Of a stretch of 64,000 bases of DNA, positions 36,964 through 45,937 are shown piece after piece. Under the pieces are notes generated by a model. The model saw only the letters and a program-made list of their open reading frames with translations. It had not been told where the DNA came from and did not search any database. How positions within the stretch are numbered: position 1 is the first letter of the stretch; each line of letters starts with the position of its first letter. The stretch is from Rhizobium sp. (GTDB lineage: Bacteria > Pseudomonadota > Alphaproteobacteria > Rhizobiales > Rhizobiaceae), in the NCBI GenBank assembly GCA_002796995.1, contig PEKW01000006.1, positions 248,001 to 312,000 of the forward strand, read 5' to 3'. The position numbers were made by a program, and so were the translations under genes.

Positions 36964-38279
36964 TGCCGTTTCCCGCGTTCTCCCTGCCCGCCGCCGACCG
37001 CTATGTGCTGACGAACGCGACCCTGCCGGCCGTCGCCGTCGACGGTTTTGCCGGACCGCTCGGGCGCGAGGGCCTGATCGATGCCGATATCGTCATCGCC
37101 AGCGGCAAGATCGAAGCCATCCTGCCGGCCGGTACGGCTCCACAGGATCTGCCGGCGGCCGATCTCGACGGCGGCATGGCATGGCCGTGCTTCGCCGACA
37201 TGCACACCCATCTCGACAAGGGCCATATCTGGGACCGCCGGCCCAACCCGACCGGCGATTTCTTCGGCGCGCTCGACGCGGTCCGCACCGACCGGGAGGC
37301 CTGCTGGTCGGCTGCCGACGTGCGCACCCGCATGGAATTCTCGCTGAAGACGGCCTATGCGCACGGCACGGGCCTCATCCGCACCCACCTCGACAGCCTG
37401 CCGCCGCAGCACCGCATTTCCTTCGAGGTCTTCTCCGAGCTGCGCGATGCCTGGAAGGACAGGATCGCGCTTCAGGCCGTCGCCCTCTTCCCGCTCGACA
37501 TGATCACCGACGAGGCCTTCTTCGGCGACCTCACCGACGTGGTGGCAAGCCATGGAGGACTGCTCGGCGGCGTGACCTACCTCATGCCCGACCTCGAGGC
37601 CCATCTCGACAAGCTGTTCCGCACCGCCTCCGAACGCGGCCTCGACATCGACCTGCATGTCGACGAGACCCAGGACCACGAGGTCCTGACCTTGAAGACC
37701 ATCGCCGAGGCAAAGATCCGCAACTGCTTTGAAGGGGCCGTCACCGTCGGCCACTGCTGCTCGCTCGCCCGCCAGAACGACGAGCTGGCCAAGGCGACGA
37801 TCGATGTCGTGGCGAAGGCCGGGCTTTCCGTCGTCTCGCTGCCGATGTGTAACATGTACCTGCAGGACCGCACGCCGAACCGCACCCCGCGCTATCGCGG
37901 TGTCACGCTGTTCCACGAACTGGCGGCGGCCGGCATCGCGACCGCGATCTCCTCCGACAATACCCGCGACCCGTTCTACGCCTATGGCGATCTCGACCCG
38001 GTCGAGGTGTTCCGCGAGGGCGTGCGCATCCTGCATCTCGACCATCCGCTCGACGAGGCTGCGCGCGTCGTCACCCGCACGCCGGCCGATATTCTCGGCC
38101 GCGCCGACCACGGGCGCATCGCCGCCGGTCTCCCGGCCGACCTCGTGCTGTTTTCGGCACGGCGCTGGAGCGAATTCCTTTCCCGTCCGCAGGCTGACCG
38201 CATCGTTGTGCGGAATGGCAAGGGCATCGACCGTAGCCTGCCGGATTATCGTGACCTGGACCCGCTGATGAAAGACTGA
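36963..38279 (+). CDS. Cytosine deaminase-like metal-dependent amidohydrolase (CodA family)
   Basis: A 438-residue amidohydrolase. Metal-binding HTHLDKGH (81-88, His81 and His83) opens the TIM barrel; further ligands and catalytic residues appear in IDLHVDETQDHEV (His and Glu), VTVGHCCSLARQ (His) and AISSDNTRDPF (Asp). This pattern is that of CodA-type deaminases and the related isoguanine, creatinine and triazine deaminases. Its first residues overlap the permease stop codon, so it is translated with the importer and probably acts on the imported compound. Deamination of a cytosine- or creatinine-like ring is the leading guess. Confidence 0.9.
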   Translation: MPFPAFSLPAADRYVLTNATLPAVAVDGFAGPLGREGLIDADIVIASGKIEAILPAGTAPQDLPAADLDGGMAWPCFADMHTHLDKGHIWDRRPNPTGDFFGALDAVRTDREACWSAADVRTRMEFSLKTAYAHGTGLIRTHLDSLPPQHRISFEVFSELRDAWKDRIALQAVALFPLDMITDEAFFGDLTDVVASHGGLLGGVTYLMPDLEAHLDKLFRTASERGLDIDLHVDETQDHEVLTLKTIAEAKIRNCFEGAVTVGHCCSLARQNDELAKATIDVVAKAGLSVVSLPMCNMYLQDRTPNRTPRYRGVTLFHELAAAGIATAISSDNTRDPFYAYGDLDPVEVFREGVRILHLDHPLDEAARVVTRTPADILGRADHGRIAAGLPADLVLFSARRWSEFLSRPQADRIVVRNGKGIDRSLPDYRDLDPLMKD

Positions 38280-38281
38280 CC

Positions 38282-39688
38282 ATGCCGGATTACCAGCAGA
38301 TCAAGAAGGAAGTCGAGGGCATCGCGGTTGAGGACAATCCGGCGCTCGTGAAGCAAAAGAGCCGCGACTTCTATTGGTACTCGCCGATCCTGAAAGCCCA
38401 GCTCGACAACGTCGTCGGCGACCTCGTCGTTTCGCCGAAGAACGAAGAGGAAGTGATCCGCACTCTGAAGGTCGCCTATGCCCATGGCGTGCCGGTCACG
38501 GCGCGCGGCGGCGGCACGGGTAACTATGGTCAGGCTATGCCGCTCTCCGGCGGCATCATCCTCAACCTGCTCAACATGAACAAGATCAAGGCGATCCATC
38601 CAGGCCGCGTGATCGCCGAACCCGGTATCATCACCGCCGAACTCGACCGCCTGACCAAGGAGCATTCCGGTCAGGAACTGCGCTTCCATCCCTCGACCAC
38701 CGGCACGGCGACGCTGGCCGGCTTCATCGCCGGCGGCTCCGGCGGCGTCGGCTCGATCACCTGGGGCGGCCTGCGCGATCTTGGCAACATCCTGCGCCTG
38801 CGCGTCGTCACCATGGAAGCCGAACCGCGCGTTCTGGAACTCTCGGCCTGGGACCTGCAGAAGGTGTCGCACGCCTATGGCACCAACGGCATCATCACCG
38901 AAGTCGAAATGCCGCTCGCCCCGGCCTATGACTGGGTCGACGTCATCGTCGGCTATGACGAATACATGGACGCCGTGCGCTTCGCCGATGCGCTGACCCA
39001 CCGCAACGGCATCCTGCTCAAGGAAGTCGCCCCGATCGCCGCTCCGGCGCCCTTTGAATACTTCACCCGCCACAAGCCATGGCTGAAGGAAGGCCAGTCG
39101 GTCGTCGTGCTCATGGTCGCGCCGCACTCGATGGAGCCGTTCGCCGCCTATGTCGAGAAGATGAAGGGCGAGATCCGCTTCCGCTCGGACAAGGTCGAGA
39201 GCATGAAGGGCATCCCCCATGCCTATGAACTGGCCTGGAACCACACGACCCTGCGGGCGCTGAAGATCGATCCGGGCTTCACCTATCTGCAGGTCCAGTA
39301 TCCCGGTCCCGACCACGTCGAAAAGGTCGGCAAGCTCGCCGAGATCTTCGGCGACGAGGTCATCGGCCATCTCGAATTCATCAAGTTCGACGGCGCCATC
39401 CAGTGTGCCGGCCTGCCCATGGTACGTTACACCACGCCGGAAAGGCTGGAGGAAATCATCAAGATCCACGAGGATCACGGCTGCCCGATCTTCAACCCGC
39501 ACCGCTACACGCTGGAAGAAGGCGGCATGAAGCAGACCGACACCGTCCAGCTCGAGTTCAAGAAGGAAACCGACCCGAAGGGCCTTTTGAACCCCGGCAA
39601 GATGATCGCCTGGGACAATCCCGACTTCGACTTTGCCGCCGGCAAGAACTACCTCTTCCCCGGCCTCCAGGCATTCCAGGAGGCCTGA
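38282..39688 (+). CDS. FAD-binding oxidase (PCMH type, GlcD-like)
   Basis: A 468-residue flavoenzyme. The PCMH FAD-binding domain (about residues 35-215) includes VTARGGGTGNYGQAMPLSGG and FHPSTTGTATLAGFIAGGSG. The C-terminal cap region ends KETDPKGLLNPGKMIAW, characteristic of the GlcD/VAO oxidase family. These enzymes oxidise alpha-hydroxy acids, alcohols or amines and pass electrons to oxygen or quinones. It starts 2 bases after the deaminase gene, so it is part of the same operon and likely oxidises a downstream product. Confidence 0.9.
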   Translation: MPDYQQIKKEVEGIAVEDNPALVKQKSRDFYWYSPILKAQLDNVVGDLVVSPKNEEEVIRTLKVAYAHGVPVTARGGGTGNYGQAMPLSGGIILNLLNMNKIKAIHPGRVIAEPGIITAELDRLTKEHSGQELRFHPSTTGTATLAGFIAGGSGGVGSITWGGLRDLGNILRLRVVTMEAEPRVLELSAWDLQKVSHAYGTNGIITEVEMPLAPAYDWVDVIVGYDEYMDAVRFADALTHRNGILLKEVAPIAAPAPFEYFTRHKPWLKEGQSVVVLMVAPHSMEPFAAYVEKMKGEIRFRSDKVESMKGIPHAYELAWNHTTLRALKIDPGFTYLQVQYPGPDHVEKVGKLAEIFGDEVIGHLEFIKFDGAIQCAGLPMVRYTTPERLEEIIKIHEDHGCPIFNPHRYTLEEGGMKQTDTVQLEFKKETDPKGLLNPGKMIAWDNPDFDFAAGKNYLFPGLQAFQEA

Positions 39689-39726
39689 TACCGCCAAGAC
39701 CCGACTAACTTCCGAAGGTACTCCCG

Positions 39727-39751
39727 ACCGGGGCAGCCCCCCTGCCCCGGT
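39727..39751. terminator. Strong GC hairpin after the FAD oxidase gene
   Basis: Perfect 10-bp inverted repeat ACCGGGGCAG/CTGCCCCGGT with a 5-base loop, about 40 bases after the stop codon. There is no T-run, so it may attenuate transcription or protect mRNA rather than terminate. Confidence 0.45.
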
Positions 39752-39887
39752 GCATGGAAACGACCATGGTGATCGACGGCCCGGCTATGGCGGCGGGCTC
39801 TCGCTCATCGGGACAAACGGCGCGGAAAATTTTCACTCAACGCCCGGCAGCCACGGTGGCCGGGTCACGACATGGAGTTTTTCTGAA

Positions 39888-40469
39888 ATGCGCGTACTCG
39901 TTCTGCATTCCCATCCGCTCGACGAAAGCTATGGCCGGGCACTTTATCGCCAGACCTGCGAGAGCCTGACCAAGGCCGGCCACGAGGTCGATGGCTGCAA
40001 TCTCTACGAAGAAAGCTTCGATCCCGTCCTCTCCGCCCATGACCGCACCGTCTATCACGACTATCCGGAAAACACCGTCCTGGTAAAATCCTATGTCGAG
40101 CGGCTGAAGGCGGCGGAAGGCCTGGTCATCGTCACCCCGGTCTGGAACTTCGGCTTCCCGGCCATGCTCAAGGGCTATTTCGACCGCGTCTGGGTCAAGG
40201 GCGTGTCCTTCGATCTCGAAGACGGCAAGCTGACGCCGACGCTGCGCCACATCAGGAAGCTCGCCGCCGTGATGACCTATGGCGCAACCCCCTGGCGCGC
40301 CTTCTTGGTCGGCAATCCGCCGAAGAAGATCGTTACGCGCGTGCTCAGGGCGCAGATCAAGATCGGCGCGCCGGTCAGGTACATGGCCCATTACGACATG
40401 AATAACTGCACCGACGAGACACGCGCCGCCTTCCTCGCCAAGGTCCGCCGCGAGATGGAAGCTTTCTGA
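39888..40469 (+). CDS. NAD(P)H-dependent oxidoreductase, flavodoxin-fold (quinone reductase/MdaB-like)
   Basis: A 193-residue flavoprotein of the Flavodoxin_2 family. MRVLVLHSHPLDESYGRALY holds the FMN phosphate-binding loop, and VTPVWNFGFPAMLKGYFDRV is the signature of NQO/YwrO/KefF-type reductases. These reduce quinones, nitro compounds or flavins. It follows the FAD oxidase gene after about 200 bases with a strong hairpin between, so it may be at the weakly transcribed end of the operon or separate. Confidence 0.9.
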   Translation: MRVLVLHSHPLDESYGRALYRQTCESLTKAGHEVDGCNLYEESFDPVLSAHDRTVYHDYPENTVLVKSYVERLKAAEGLVIVTPVWNFGFPAMLKGYFDRVWVKGVSFDLEDGKLTPTLRHIRKLAAVMTYGATPWRAFLVGNPPKKIVTRVLRAQIKIGAPVRYMAHYDMNNCTDETRAAFLAKVRREMEAF

Positions 40470-40533
40470 TCCGTCGCGGCCCTTGTCCGGCATCTCGTTT
40501 TCCGGCAGAAAACTTGTGTTTTGTCAAAGCGAG

Positions 40534-41796
40534 ATGCCCATGGCCGCCCTGATTCCTGCCCTCCGCAACCTCATGTCCCCGCTCAGGCCGCGCGATCCGG
40601 AAGAGCATCACCGGGCGGCGACCCCGCTCGAACTGCTGTTCGACCTTGTGTCGGTGATCGCGATTGCCTCGGCCGCCGTTGGCCTGCATCACGGGCTGTC
40701 GGAAGGTCATGCGCTCGAGGCGACGATCACTTTCGGCATGGCCTTCTTCGCCGTCTGGTGGGCGTGGATGAACTTCACCTGGTTCGCCTCGGCCTACGAC
40801 AATGACGACACGACCTACCGGCTGCTGACGATGGTCATCATGGCGGGATCGCTGGTCATGGCCGCCGGGCTCCCGAGCCTCTTTTCCGCCACGCCCGATT
40901 TCACGACGGTGATCATCGGCTATGTGGTGATGCGCATCGCCATGGTGGTGCTCTGGCTTCGCGCCGGCTGCGCCGACACGGCCCACCGCAAGTCGGCCGT
41001 CGCCTACGCGATCGGCATCGCCGTGGTCCAGATCTACTGGTTGGCCTTCATGCTGGTTCAGCCGCTGTCGAGCGCCAGCTCCTACGGCCTTTGGGCGGTC
41101 GGGGTCATGCTGGAGATCTCCGTGCCCGCCATCGCCGAATCGCTGACCTCCACGACGCCCTGGCATCGCCATCACATCATGGAGCGCTACGGGCTGCTCA
41201 ACATCATTGTGCTGGGCGAAACCCTGCTGGCTGGGACATTGGCATTGCGCCAGACGGTCGAGCATTTCGACATCATGCTGATCCACACGGCGCTTTCCGC
41301 CCTGGTCATCGTCTTTGCGCTGTGGTGGGTCTATTTCCTGCCGGAGGAACATCTCCCGACGCGATCGCTGCGCCGGGCCCTGGTGTGGGGCTACGGGCAC
41401 TTCTTCATCTTCGCCTCGGGCGCCGCCGTCGGAGCGGGCTTCGCCGCCCTCGTCGACATCATCACCGATCATTCCAAGGTCTCGCTCATCGCCGGCGACT
41501 ACGGCGTGGCGATCCCCGTCGCGGCCTACTTTCTGAGCCTCTGGGCGGTCCGTGATCGCTACACTTGCAGGGGTGCCTGTGTCGCCGTCCTGCCCGCATT
41601 CGCCTTGCTGGTTCTCGTCGCCCCGGCCATCGGTCTTGGCCTGGAGGGCGTCGCCGGCGCGGCGGCGCTTTGTGCCGTCGTTCGCAGTCGCCTGGCACAG
41701 CCGGCACCCGTCTCCCATGACAGCGCGACGGCCAAGCCGGCCATCGTGAAGAAGCCGTCGAAGGCCAAGATTCGCGGAACGGCCAAGCGCCGCTGA
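40534..41796 (+). CDS. Low-temperature requirement protein A (LtrA) family membrane protein
   Basis: A 420-residue polytopic membrane protein. The conserved ATPLELLFDLVSVIAIASAA near the N-terminus, MAFFAVWWAWMNFTWFASAY, and RHHIMERYGLLNIIVLGETL are the LtrA signatures. About ten hydrophobic segments are visible. LtrA was first linked to growth of Listeria at low temperature; its biochemical role is unknown. The basic C-terminal tail (KPAIVKKPSKAKIRGTAKRR) is unusual. The ATG at 40534 was chosen, with a second ATG two codons on. Confidence 0.9.
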   Translation: MPMAALIPALRNLMSPLRPRDPEEHHRAATPLELLFDLVSVIAIASAAVGLHHGLSEGHALEATITFGMAFFAVWWAWMNFTWFASAYDNDDTTYRLLTMVIMAGSLVMAAGLPSLFSATPDFTTVIIGYVVMRIAMVVLWLRAGCADTAHRKSAVAYAIGIAVVQIYWLAFMLVQPLSSASSYGLWAVGVMLEISVPAIAESLTSTTPWHRHHIMERYGLLNIIVLGETLLAGTLALRQTVEHFDIMLIHTALSALVIVFALWWVYFLPEEHLPTRSLRRALVWGYGHFFIFASGAAVGAGFAALVDIITDHSKVSLIAGDYGVAIPVAAYFLSLWAVRDRYTCRGACVAVLPAFALLVLVAPAIGLGLEGVAGAAALCAVVRSRLAQPAPVSHDSATAKPAIVKKPSKAKIRGTAKRR

Positions 41797-41816
41797 ACTT
41801 GGTGACAAAAAGAGAA

Positions 41817-41848
41817 AACCGGCCCTCCCCGAAGGAGGACCGGCTTTC
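41817..41848. terminator. Bidirectional terminator between ltrA-type and small exported protein genes
   Basis: Stem AACCGGCCCTCC against GGAGGACCGGCTT with two non-Watson-Crick positions, preceded by an A-rich and followed by a T-rich edge. It lies between convergent genes. Confidence 0.65.
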
Positions 41849-41872
41849 ATACGCGACTGGCAGCGAGAGGGG

Positions 41873-42262
41873 TTACTGACCAGCCGGCGCGGGGGCCGTG
41901 GACGGGGCCGGTGCGGCGGGTGCCGGGGCAGCCGGAGCAGCGTCGGTTGACGGAGCCGGGGTTGCCGGAGCAGCCGGGGCCGGTGCGGCGTCATTGGCAG
42001 GGGCCGGGGTGGCCGGAGCCGAGGTCGTCGGTGCCGCCGTATCCGCATCACCGGAATTGCCGGTCAGCGAAAAGTCGGTGAACATGAAGACGGCGCCGAT
42101 GCCGAGCGCGACGGCGACGAGCAGGGCGATGGCCCAGCCTGCGCTGCTGCTGCGGTCATTGTTGACGACCGTCGTTCCGCGGTCGGCCATGGGCCGGGTA
42201 TCCTGCGGATGGACGGGGCGGGTCGTGGTCGTCGTGGTGTTGCCCGGGTATTGATCGGTCAT
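41873..42262 (-). CDS. Small membrane protein with Ala/Pro-rich tail
   Basis: A 129-residue hypothetical protein with a polar Thr-rich N-terminus, one membrane helix (AGWAIALLVAVALGIGAVFM, about residues 41-60) and an Ala/Pro/Thr repeat tail ([20 protein letters not shown]) that probably spans periplasm or peptidoglycan. GAGGAG precedes the ATG at 42262 by about 7 bases, supporting real translation. No domain is recognised. It is first in line with two other small exported proteins on the same strand. Confidence 0.75.
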   Translation of the reverse strand: MTDQYPGNTTTTTTRPVHPQDTRPMADRGTTVVNNDRSSSAGWAIALLVAVALGIGAVFMFTDFSLTGNSGDADTAAPTTSAPATPAPANDAAPAPAAPATPAPSTDAAPAAPAPAAPAPSTAPAPAGQ

Positions 42263-42279
42263 GTCAGGTCTCCTCGGTT

Positions 42280-42579
42280 TCAGCGCCCGAGATCGAGCGC
42301 GTTGGCCGGATCGGGAAAGAAACGCGGCCCGACCCGACGAATGTTCAGTCTGTGCTCAGGAATCGGACGCGGTGCGAATACATCGACCGGCCGATTGTTT
42401 CCGACATCCAGGGGCTCCTGATGAAGCACCGCCTCGACCGCCAAGTCGGCGACTTGCGCCTCCGGCTGAACGACGACCGCCCCTGCGGAACGATCATTCG
42501 ATTGCGGCGCGGCCTTCACCGAAAGGGCGATGGAAAGACCGATGACTAACGCACTCAGTGCGAGGACCGACGTTTTCAT
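42280..42579 (-). CDS. Small exported hypothetical protein
   Basis: A 99-residue protein with a clear signal peptide (MKTSVLALSALVIGLSIALS, cleavage near VKA) and AAGGAG upstream of the ATG at 42579. The mature part is short, with HRLNIRRVGPRFFPDPANAL at the end, which recurs in secreted rhizobial hypotheticals. No function is recognised. It is 17 bases before the preceding small membrane protein gene on the same strand, so likely co-transcribed. Confidence 0.65.
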   Translation of the reverse strand: MKTSVLALSALVIGLSIALSVKAAPQSNDRSAGAVVVQPEAQVADLAVEAVLHQEPLDVGNNRPVDVFAPRPIPEHRLNIRRVGPRFFPDPANALDLGR

Positions 42580-42666
42580 CGCCCGCTCCTTGGTCAGGTT
42601 GTTCTGGTTGTCGAAAGGGTTGTGGATGATGCCGGACAGCCATGCCGTCCGGCATCATTCAGAATG

Positions 42667-43065
42667 TTACTCGACGACCTGAACGACCACGTGGGTCTGC
42701 GGATCAACGATGACGCGCTGGTTGTTGACCACGGCGTAGGCATAGGTCGGGTCTTCGGCGACCGGCGTCAGTACGACCGTTTCCGGGATCGGCTTGCCGA
42801 CTACGATCGGCTGCTCGATGACGACCGTTTCGGTCGGAACCGGCTGCTGGCGCACATAGGTGACCACCTGGGTCGGCGGCGGAGCAACGGCGGTACCGGC
42901 AATGGCGCCGACGACACCACCAACTGCGGCTCCGACAGGGCCACCGACGATCGCGCCGGTCACTGCACCACCGGCGGCGCCGGTGACGGTGCCTTCCTGG
43001 GCGACGGCCGGAGCGGCAATGGAGCCGAGGACGACGGCGGCGACTGCAAACATCTTGGTGTTCAT
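42667..43065 (-). CDS. Exported glycine-zipper / DUF1236-type protein
   Basis: A 132-residue secreted protein. The signal peptide (MFAVAAVVLGSIAAPAVAQE) is followed by a glycine-zipper hydrophobic segment (GAAGGAVTGAIVGGPVGAAV) and a C-terminal beta-rich module with PIVVGKPIPETVVLTPVAED and NNQRVIVDPQTHVVVQVVE, which is the DUF1236 pattern. Such proteins sit in or at the outer membrane. The ATG at 43065 is preceded by AGGAAAGGA. It is likely the first gene of the small exported-protein cluster, since the two smaller ones follow downstream on the minus strand. Confidence 0.82.
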   Translation of the reverse strand: MNTKMFAVAAVVLGSIAAPAVAQEGTVTGAAGGAVTGAIVGGPVGAAVGGVVGAIAGTAVAPPPTQVVTYVRQQPVPTETVVIEQPIVVGKPIPETVVLTPVAEDPTYAYAVVNNQRVIVDPQTHVVVQVVE

Positions 43066-43227
43066 GACGGTATCCTTTCCTGTAAGCGTGTCAGTGACCG
43101 TAGAACTTGCGGAACGGCCTTTTGTTCCTGCGGCCATTTCTTCGATACGGACAAGGATCGGCATCACCGCCGGGCATCGCGCCCGCCAGTCGCTCACTGG
43201 ATTCGGATGTTCAGTTGTTCAGGCGCG

Positions 43228-43617
43228 TCAGGCGAGCTTGGCCGCCGTCACCTCGACCTCGACCAGAAACTCCGGACGGGTGAAACCGCCGACGACGATC
43301 AGCGTCGAGACCGGCTTGGGTTCCAGCGTATAGCGGTCGCGTACCGCCATATAGGCGGCGAAATCCTCCCGGCGGGTGACGAAGCCGGAGATGCGGATCA
43401 CGTCGGCGAAGCTCATGCCCGCGTCATCCAGGATCGCCTTGATCGCCTCGAAGCACAATTCCGCCTGGCCGGTCACGTCGGAGGGAATGCTGTCGTCCGG
43501 CCGGATGCCCAATTGCCCGGAGGTCACCAGCAGGCTGGCGCCGGGTGGCACCAGGAGCCCGTGATTGTACTGGCCAAAGGGCGGGCGAACGGACGGCGGA
43601 TTGAAGACGCGTTTCAT
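43228..43617 (-). CDS. RidA/YjgF family enamine/imine deaminase
   Basis: A 129-residue trimer-forming protein that hydrolyses reactive enamines and imines released by amino-acid or amine metabolism. GLLVPPGASLLVTSGQLGIR and the conserved FVTRREDFAAYMAVRDR and RPEFLVEVEVTAAKLA identify the family (the Arg in RPEFLVEVE is the catalytic/ligand arginine). It lies 100 bases after a DadA-like flavoenzyme gene on the same strand, whose imine product RidA would clear. Confidence 0.92.
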   Translation of the reverse strand: MKRVFNPPSVRPPFGQYNHGLLVPPGASLLVTSGQLGIRPDDSIPSDVTGQAELCFEAIKAILDDAGMSFADVIRISGFVTRREDFAAYMAVRDRYTLEPKPVSTLIVVGGFTRPEFLVEVEVTAAKLA

Positions 43618-43729
43618 TGGGGCAGCACTTCCCGGAGGGATTAGAGGGGCAAGGCCCGCAGTTAATCGGCTTGCGGCCGAACTGGCAAGGCTCTGGCAGA
43701 GCGTAACAGGAGATCCGCGTCGCTCGTCC

Positions 43730-45016
43730 TCAGTCTTCGAAACCGTCGAGCATGCGGTACCACGCGATCATCGCGCCGACGCCGATCTGCCTCAGTCCGT
43801 GCAGGGGGATCGGGCGGATCGGCGACACTGGAAACGGCAGAGCGGCAGGATCGCCATGTTCGACATAGTCGGCGAGGCGCGGCCCGAGCGCCGTCATCAG
43901 CCCGACGCCCCGTCCCTGACAGCCGGCAACCGCGAGCAGGCCCTTCTCCGGTTCATGGATATGGGGGAGATGGTCGGGCGTCATCGCCACACGACCGAAC
44001 CAGCGGTGCTCGATGGCAACGCCTTCGAGCTGGGGAAAGAGCCGGATCATCGCAAGCTGCAGATGGGCCCAGTCCTTTTCGCTGCGCGGCTCGCTCATCC
44101 GGCCGCGCCCGCCGAGCACCAGGCGGCCGTCCGGGCTCTTGCGGTAGTAGACCAGGATGCGGCGACTGTCGGAGACGGCCTGCCCATGCGGCAGGATGGT
44201 CGCCTGCATCTGGTCCGACAACGGCGCCGTGGCGATCTGGAAGGAATGCAGCGGCACGAGGCTGCGCGCCAGCCCCGGCACCAGCGCGTCGGAATAGGCA
44301 TTGGTGGCGACGACCACCGCGCGTGCAGTCACCGTTTGGCCGGCCGATGTTTCGACCTGCCAGCCGGTCCCTTCACGCCGTAGACCCGTCGCCCTGACGC
44401 CGGTGGCGATCCTGACCCCGACTTCCGCGGCAAGGCGGGCCAGTTCGAGGGTGAAGGCGAGCGGATTGATCGTGCCGCCGCGGCGGTCGAGCCAGCCGCC
44501 GAGATAACCGTTCACCCCGGTGAGCAGTGCGGTCTCCTCACCGTTGAGCAGCACGACGTCGGCGCCGCGCGCGCGCCATTGCCGGTTTCGCTCCTCGGCG
44601 GCGGCGACCGCCGTGTGGGTATGCGCGGCATTGATCCAGCCGGACCGGACATGCTCGACGTCGAGCCCTTCCGTTTCGATCAGGTCGAAGACCGCATCTG
44701 CCGTCCCGGCGGCGAAATCGGCAAGCGCCGTGCCCCGGGCTTCGCCGAAATGCTCGACCAGCCACTCGGGATCGTATTTGAGACCGGGGATCACCTGCCC
44801 GCCATTGAGCCCCGAGGCCCCCTCGCCCAGGGCAAGCGCCTCGATGACGCGGACCGACATGCCCTTGCAGGCCGCCGCATAGGCCGTCGAAAGTCCCTGC
44901 AGGCCGCCGCCGACGACGGCCAGATCGACGCGCTCCGGCGCAGCTATCGGCTGGTCCGGTGGCGGCGCGCGATCGGGCCGACGCCAGACTGGCCTCGAGA
45001 AATGCGAGCGGTTCAT
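43730..45016 (-). CDS. DAO/DadA-like FAD-dependent amine oxidoreductase
   Basis: A 428-residue flavoenzyme. The Rossmann motif VDLAVVGGGLQGLSTAYAAA is followed by VIEALALGEGASGLNGGQVI, typical of the glycine/D-amino acid oxidase, GabA/PuuB gamma-glutamylputrescine oxidase and opine-oxidase branch. RRILVYYRKSPDGRLVLGGR and the C-terminal QGRGVGLMTALGPRLADYVE support PuuB-like enzymes. The reaction would be oxidative deamination of an amine to an imine, fitting the neighbouring RidA gene. The ATG at 45016 has AGGA 10 bases upstream; upstream frame is unconserved. Confidence 0.88.
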   Translation of the reverse strand: MNRSHFSRPVWRRPDRAPPPDQPIAAPERVDLAVVGGGLQGLSTAYAAACKGMSVRVIEALALGEGASGLNGGQVIPGLKYDPEWLVEHFGEARGTALADFAAGTADAVFDLIETEGLDVEHVRSGWINAAHTHTAVAAAEERNRQWRARGADVVLLNGEETALLTGVNGYLGGWLDRRGGTINPLAFTLELARLAAEVGVRIATGVRATGLRREGTGWQVETSAGQTVTARAVVVATNAYSDALVPGLARSLVPLHSFQIATAPLSDQMQATILPHGQAVSDSRRILVYYRKSPDGRLVLGGRGRMSEPRSEKDWAHLQLAMIRLFPQLEGVAIEHRWFGRVAMTPDHLPHIHEPEKGLLAVAGCQGRGVGLMTALGPRLADYVEHGDPAALPFPVSPIRPIPLHGLRQIGVGAMIAWYRMLDGFED

Positions 45017-45120
45017 GCCATTACGTCCTGAAAAATGCCTAGGAATATCAGCGGGCATGCTGGACTTGGCAAATGTGAAAATCAATAGAATTTTAGGGAG
45101 TATACGGCCCGCAATACACG

Positions 45121-45828
45121 TCAGGGAACCCCGCCGAGAGGGGTGTCCGGCAGCCGCCAATCGATCGGATCGAGACCCCGCGAAACGAGGAAATCATTGG
45201 CCTTCGAAAAATGCCGGCAACCGAAGAAACCGTTATGCGCGGACAGCGGCGAGGGATGCGGCGCCTTCAGCACCAGATGGCGCTTTGTGTCGACGAAGGC
45301 AGCCTTCTTCTGCGCATAGGAACCCCAGAGCATGAAGACGACGTTCTCGCATTCGTCGTTGACCGCCCGGATGACGGCGTCGGTGAAGCGCTCCCAGCCG
45401 CGGCCCTGGTGCGCACCGGCACGCGCCTCCTCGACGGTCAGCACGCTGTTCAGGAGCAGCACGCCCTGCCGCGCCCAGCTTTCGAGAAAGCCGTGCGAGG
45501 CCGGAGGTATTCCAAGATCGCTCTGCATCTCCTTGTAGATGTTGACGAGCGAAGGTGGAATGCGCACGCCGGGCTGCACGCTGAAGCACAGGCCATGGGC
45601 CTGCCCCGCGCCGTGATAGGGATCCTGGCCGAGGATGACGACCCTGACCCGGCCGAGCGGCGTCAGGTCGAGTGCGCGAAAGTACTCCGTGCCCTTGGGA
45701 AAGATGCGCTTGCCGTCGCCCTTCTCGGCGATCAGGAACTCGCGGAGCTGCTGCATGTAGGGACTTTCGAATTCCCGGCCCAGAGCCTTCTTCCAGCTCT
45801 CCTCCAGACGAACATCAGATGCGCTCAT
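45121..45828 (-). CDS. ung: Uracil-DNA glycosylase
   Basis: A 235-residue family 1 UDG that removes uracil from DNA. The water-activating motif [18 protein letters not shown] (catalytic Asp69) and the leucine/histidine loop [17 protein letters not shown] are both intact. [20 protein letters not shown] is the uracil-recognition block. The start [10 protein letters not shown] at 45828 is preferred to the long frame from 45894. Confidence 0.97.
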   Translation of the reverse strand: MSASDVRLEESWKKALGREFESPYMQQLREFLIAEKGDGKRIFPKGTEYFRALDLTPLGRVRVVILGQDPYHGAGQAHGLCFSVQPGVRIPPSLVNIYKEMQSDLGIPPASHGFLESWARQGVLLLNSVLTVEEARAGAHQGRGWERFTDAVIRAVNDECENVVFMLWGSYAQKKAAFVDTKRHLVLKAPHPSPLSAHNGFFGCRHFSKANDFLVSRGLDPIDWRLPDTPLGGVP

Positions 45829-45937
45829 TGCCGCAACATGCCTTTTCCGATTACATGACCGGGCCGATTGAAAGCCAGCGGGACAAGCTGTCAAGCCCGG
45901 CTGCGGTCGATACGGGGGATTCAGTGGGGAACGTCGG

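Noticed and set aside
40375-42051. Minus-strand frame of 558 codons opposite the LtrA gene
   Set aside because: LtrA signatures define the plus strand; the antisense frame is Arg/Asp/Gly-rich without domains.
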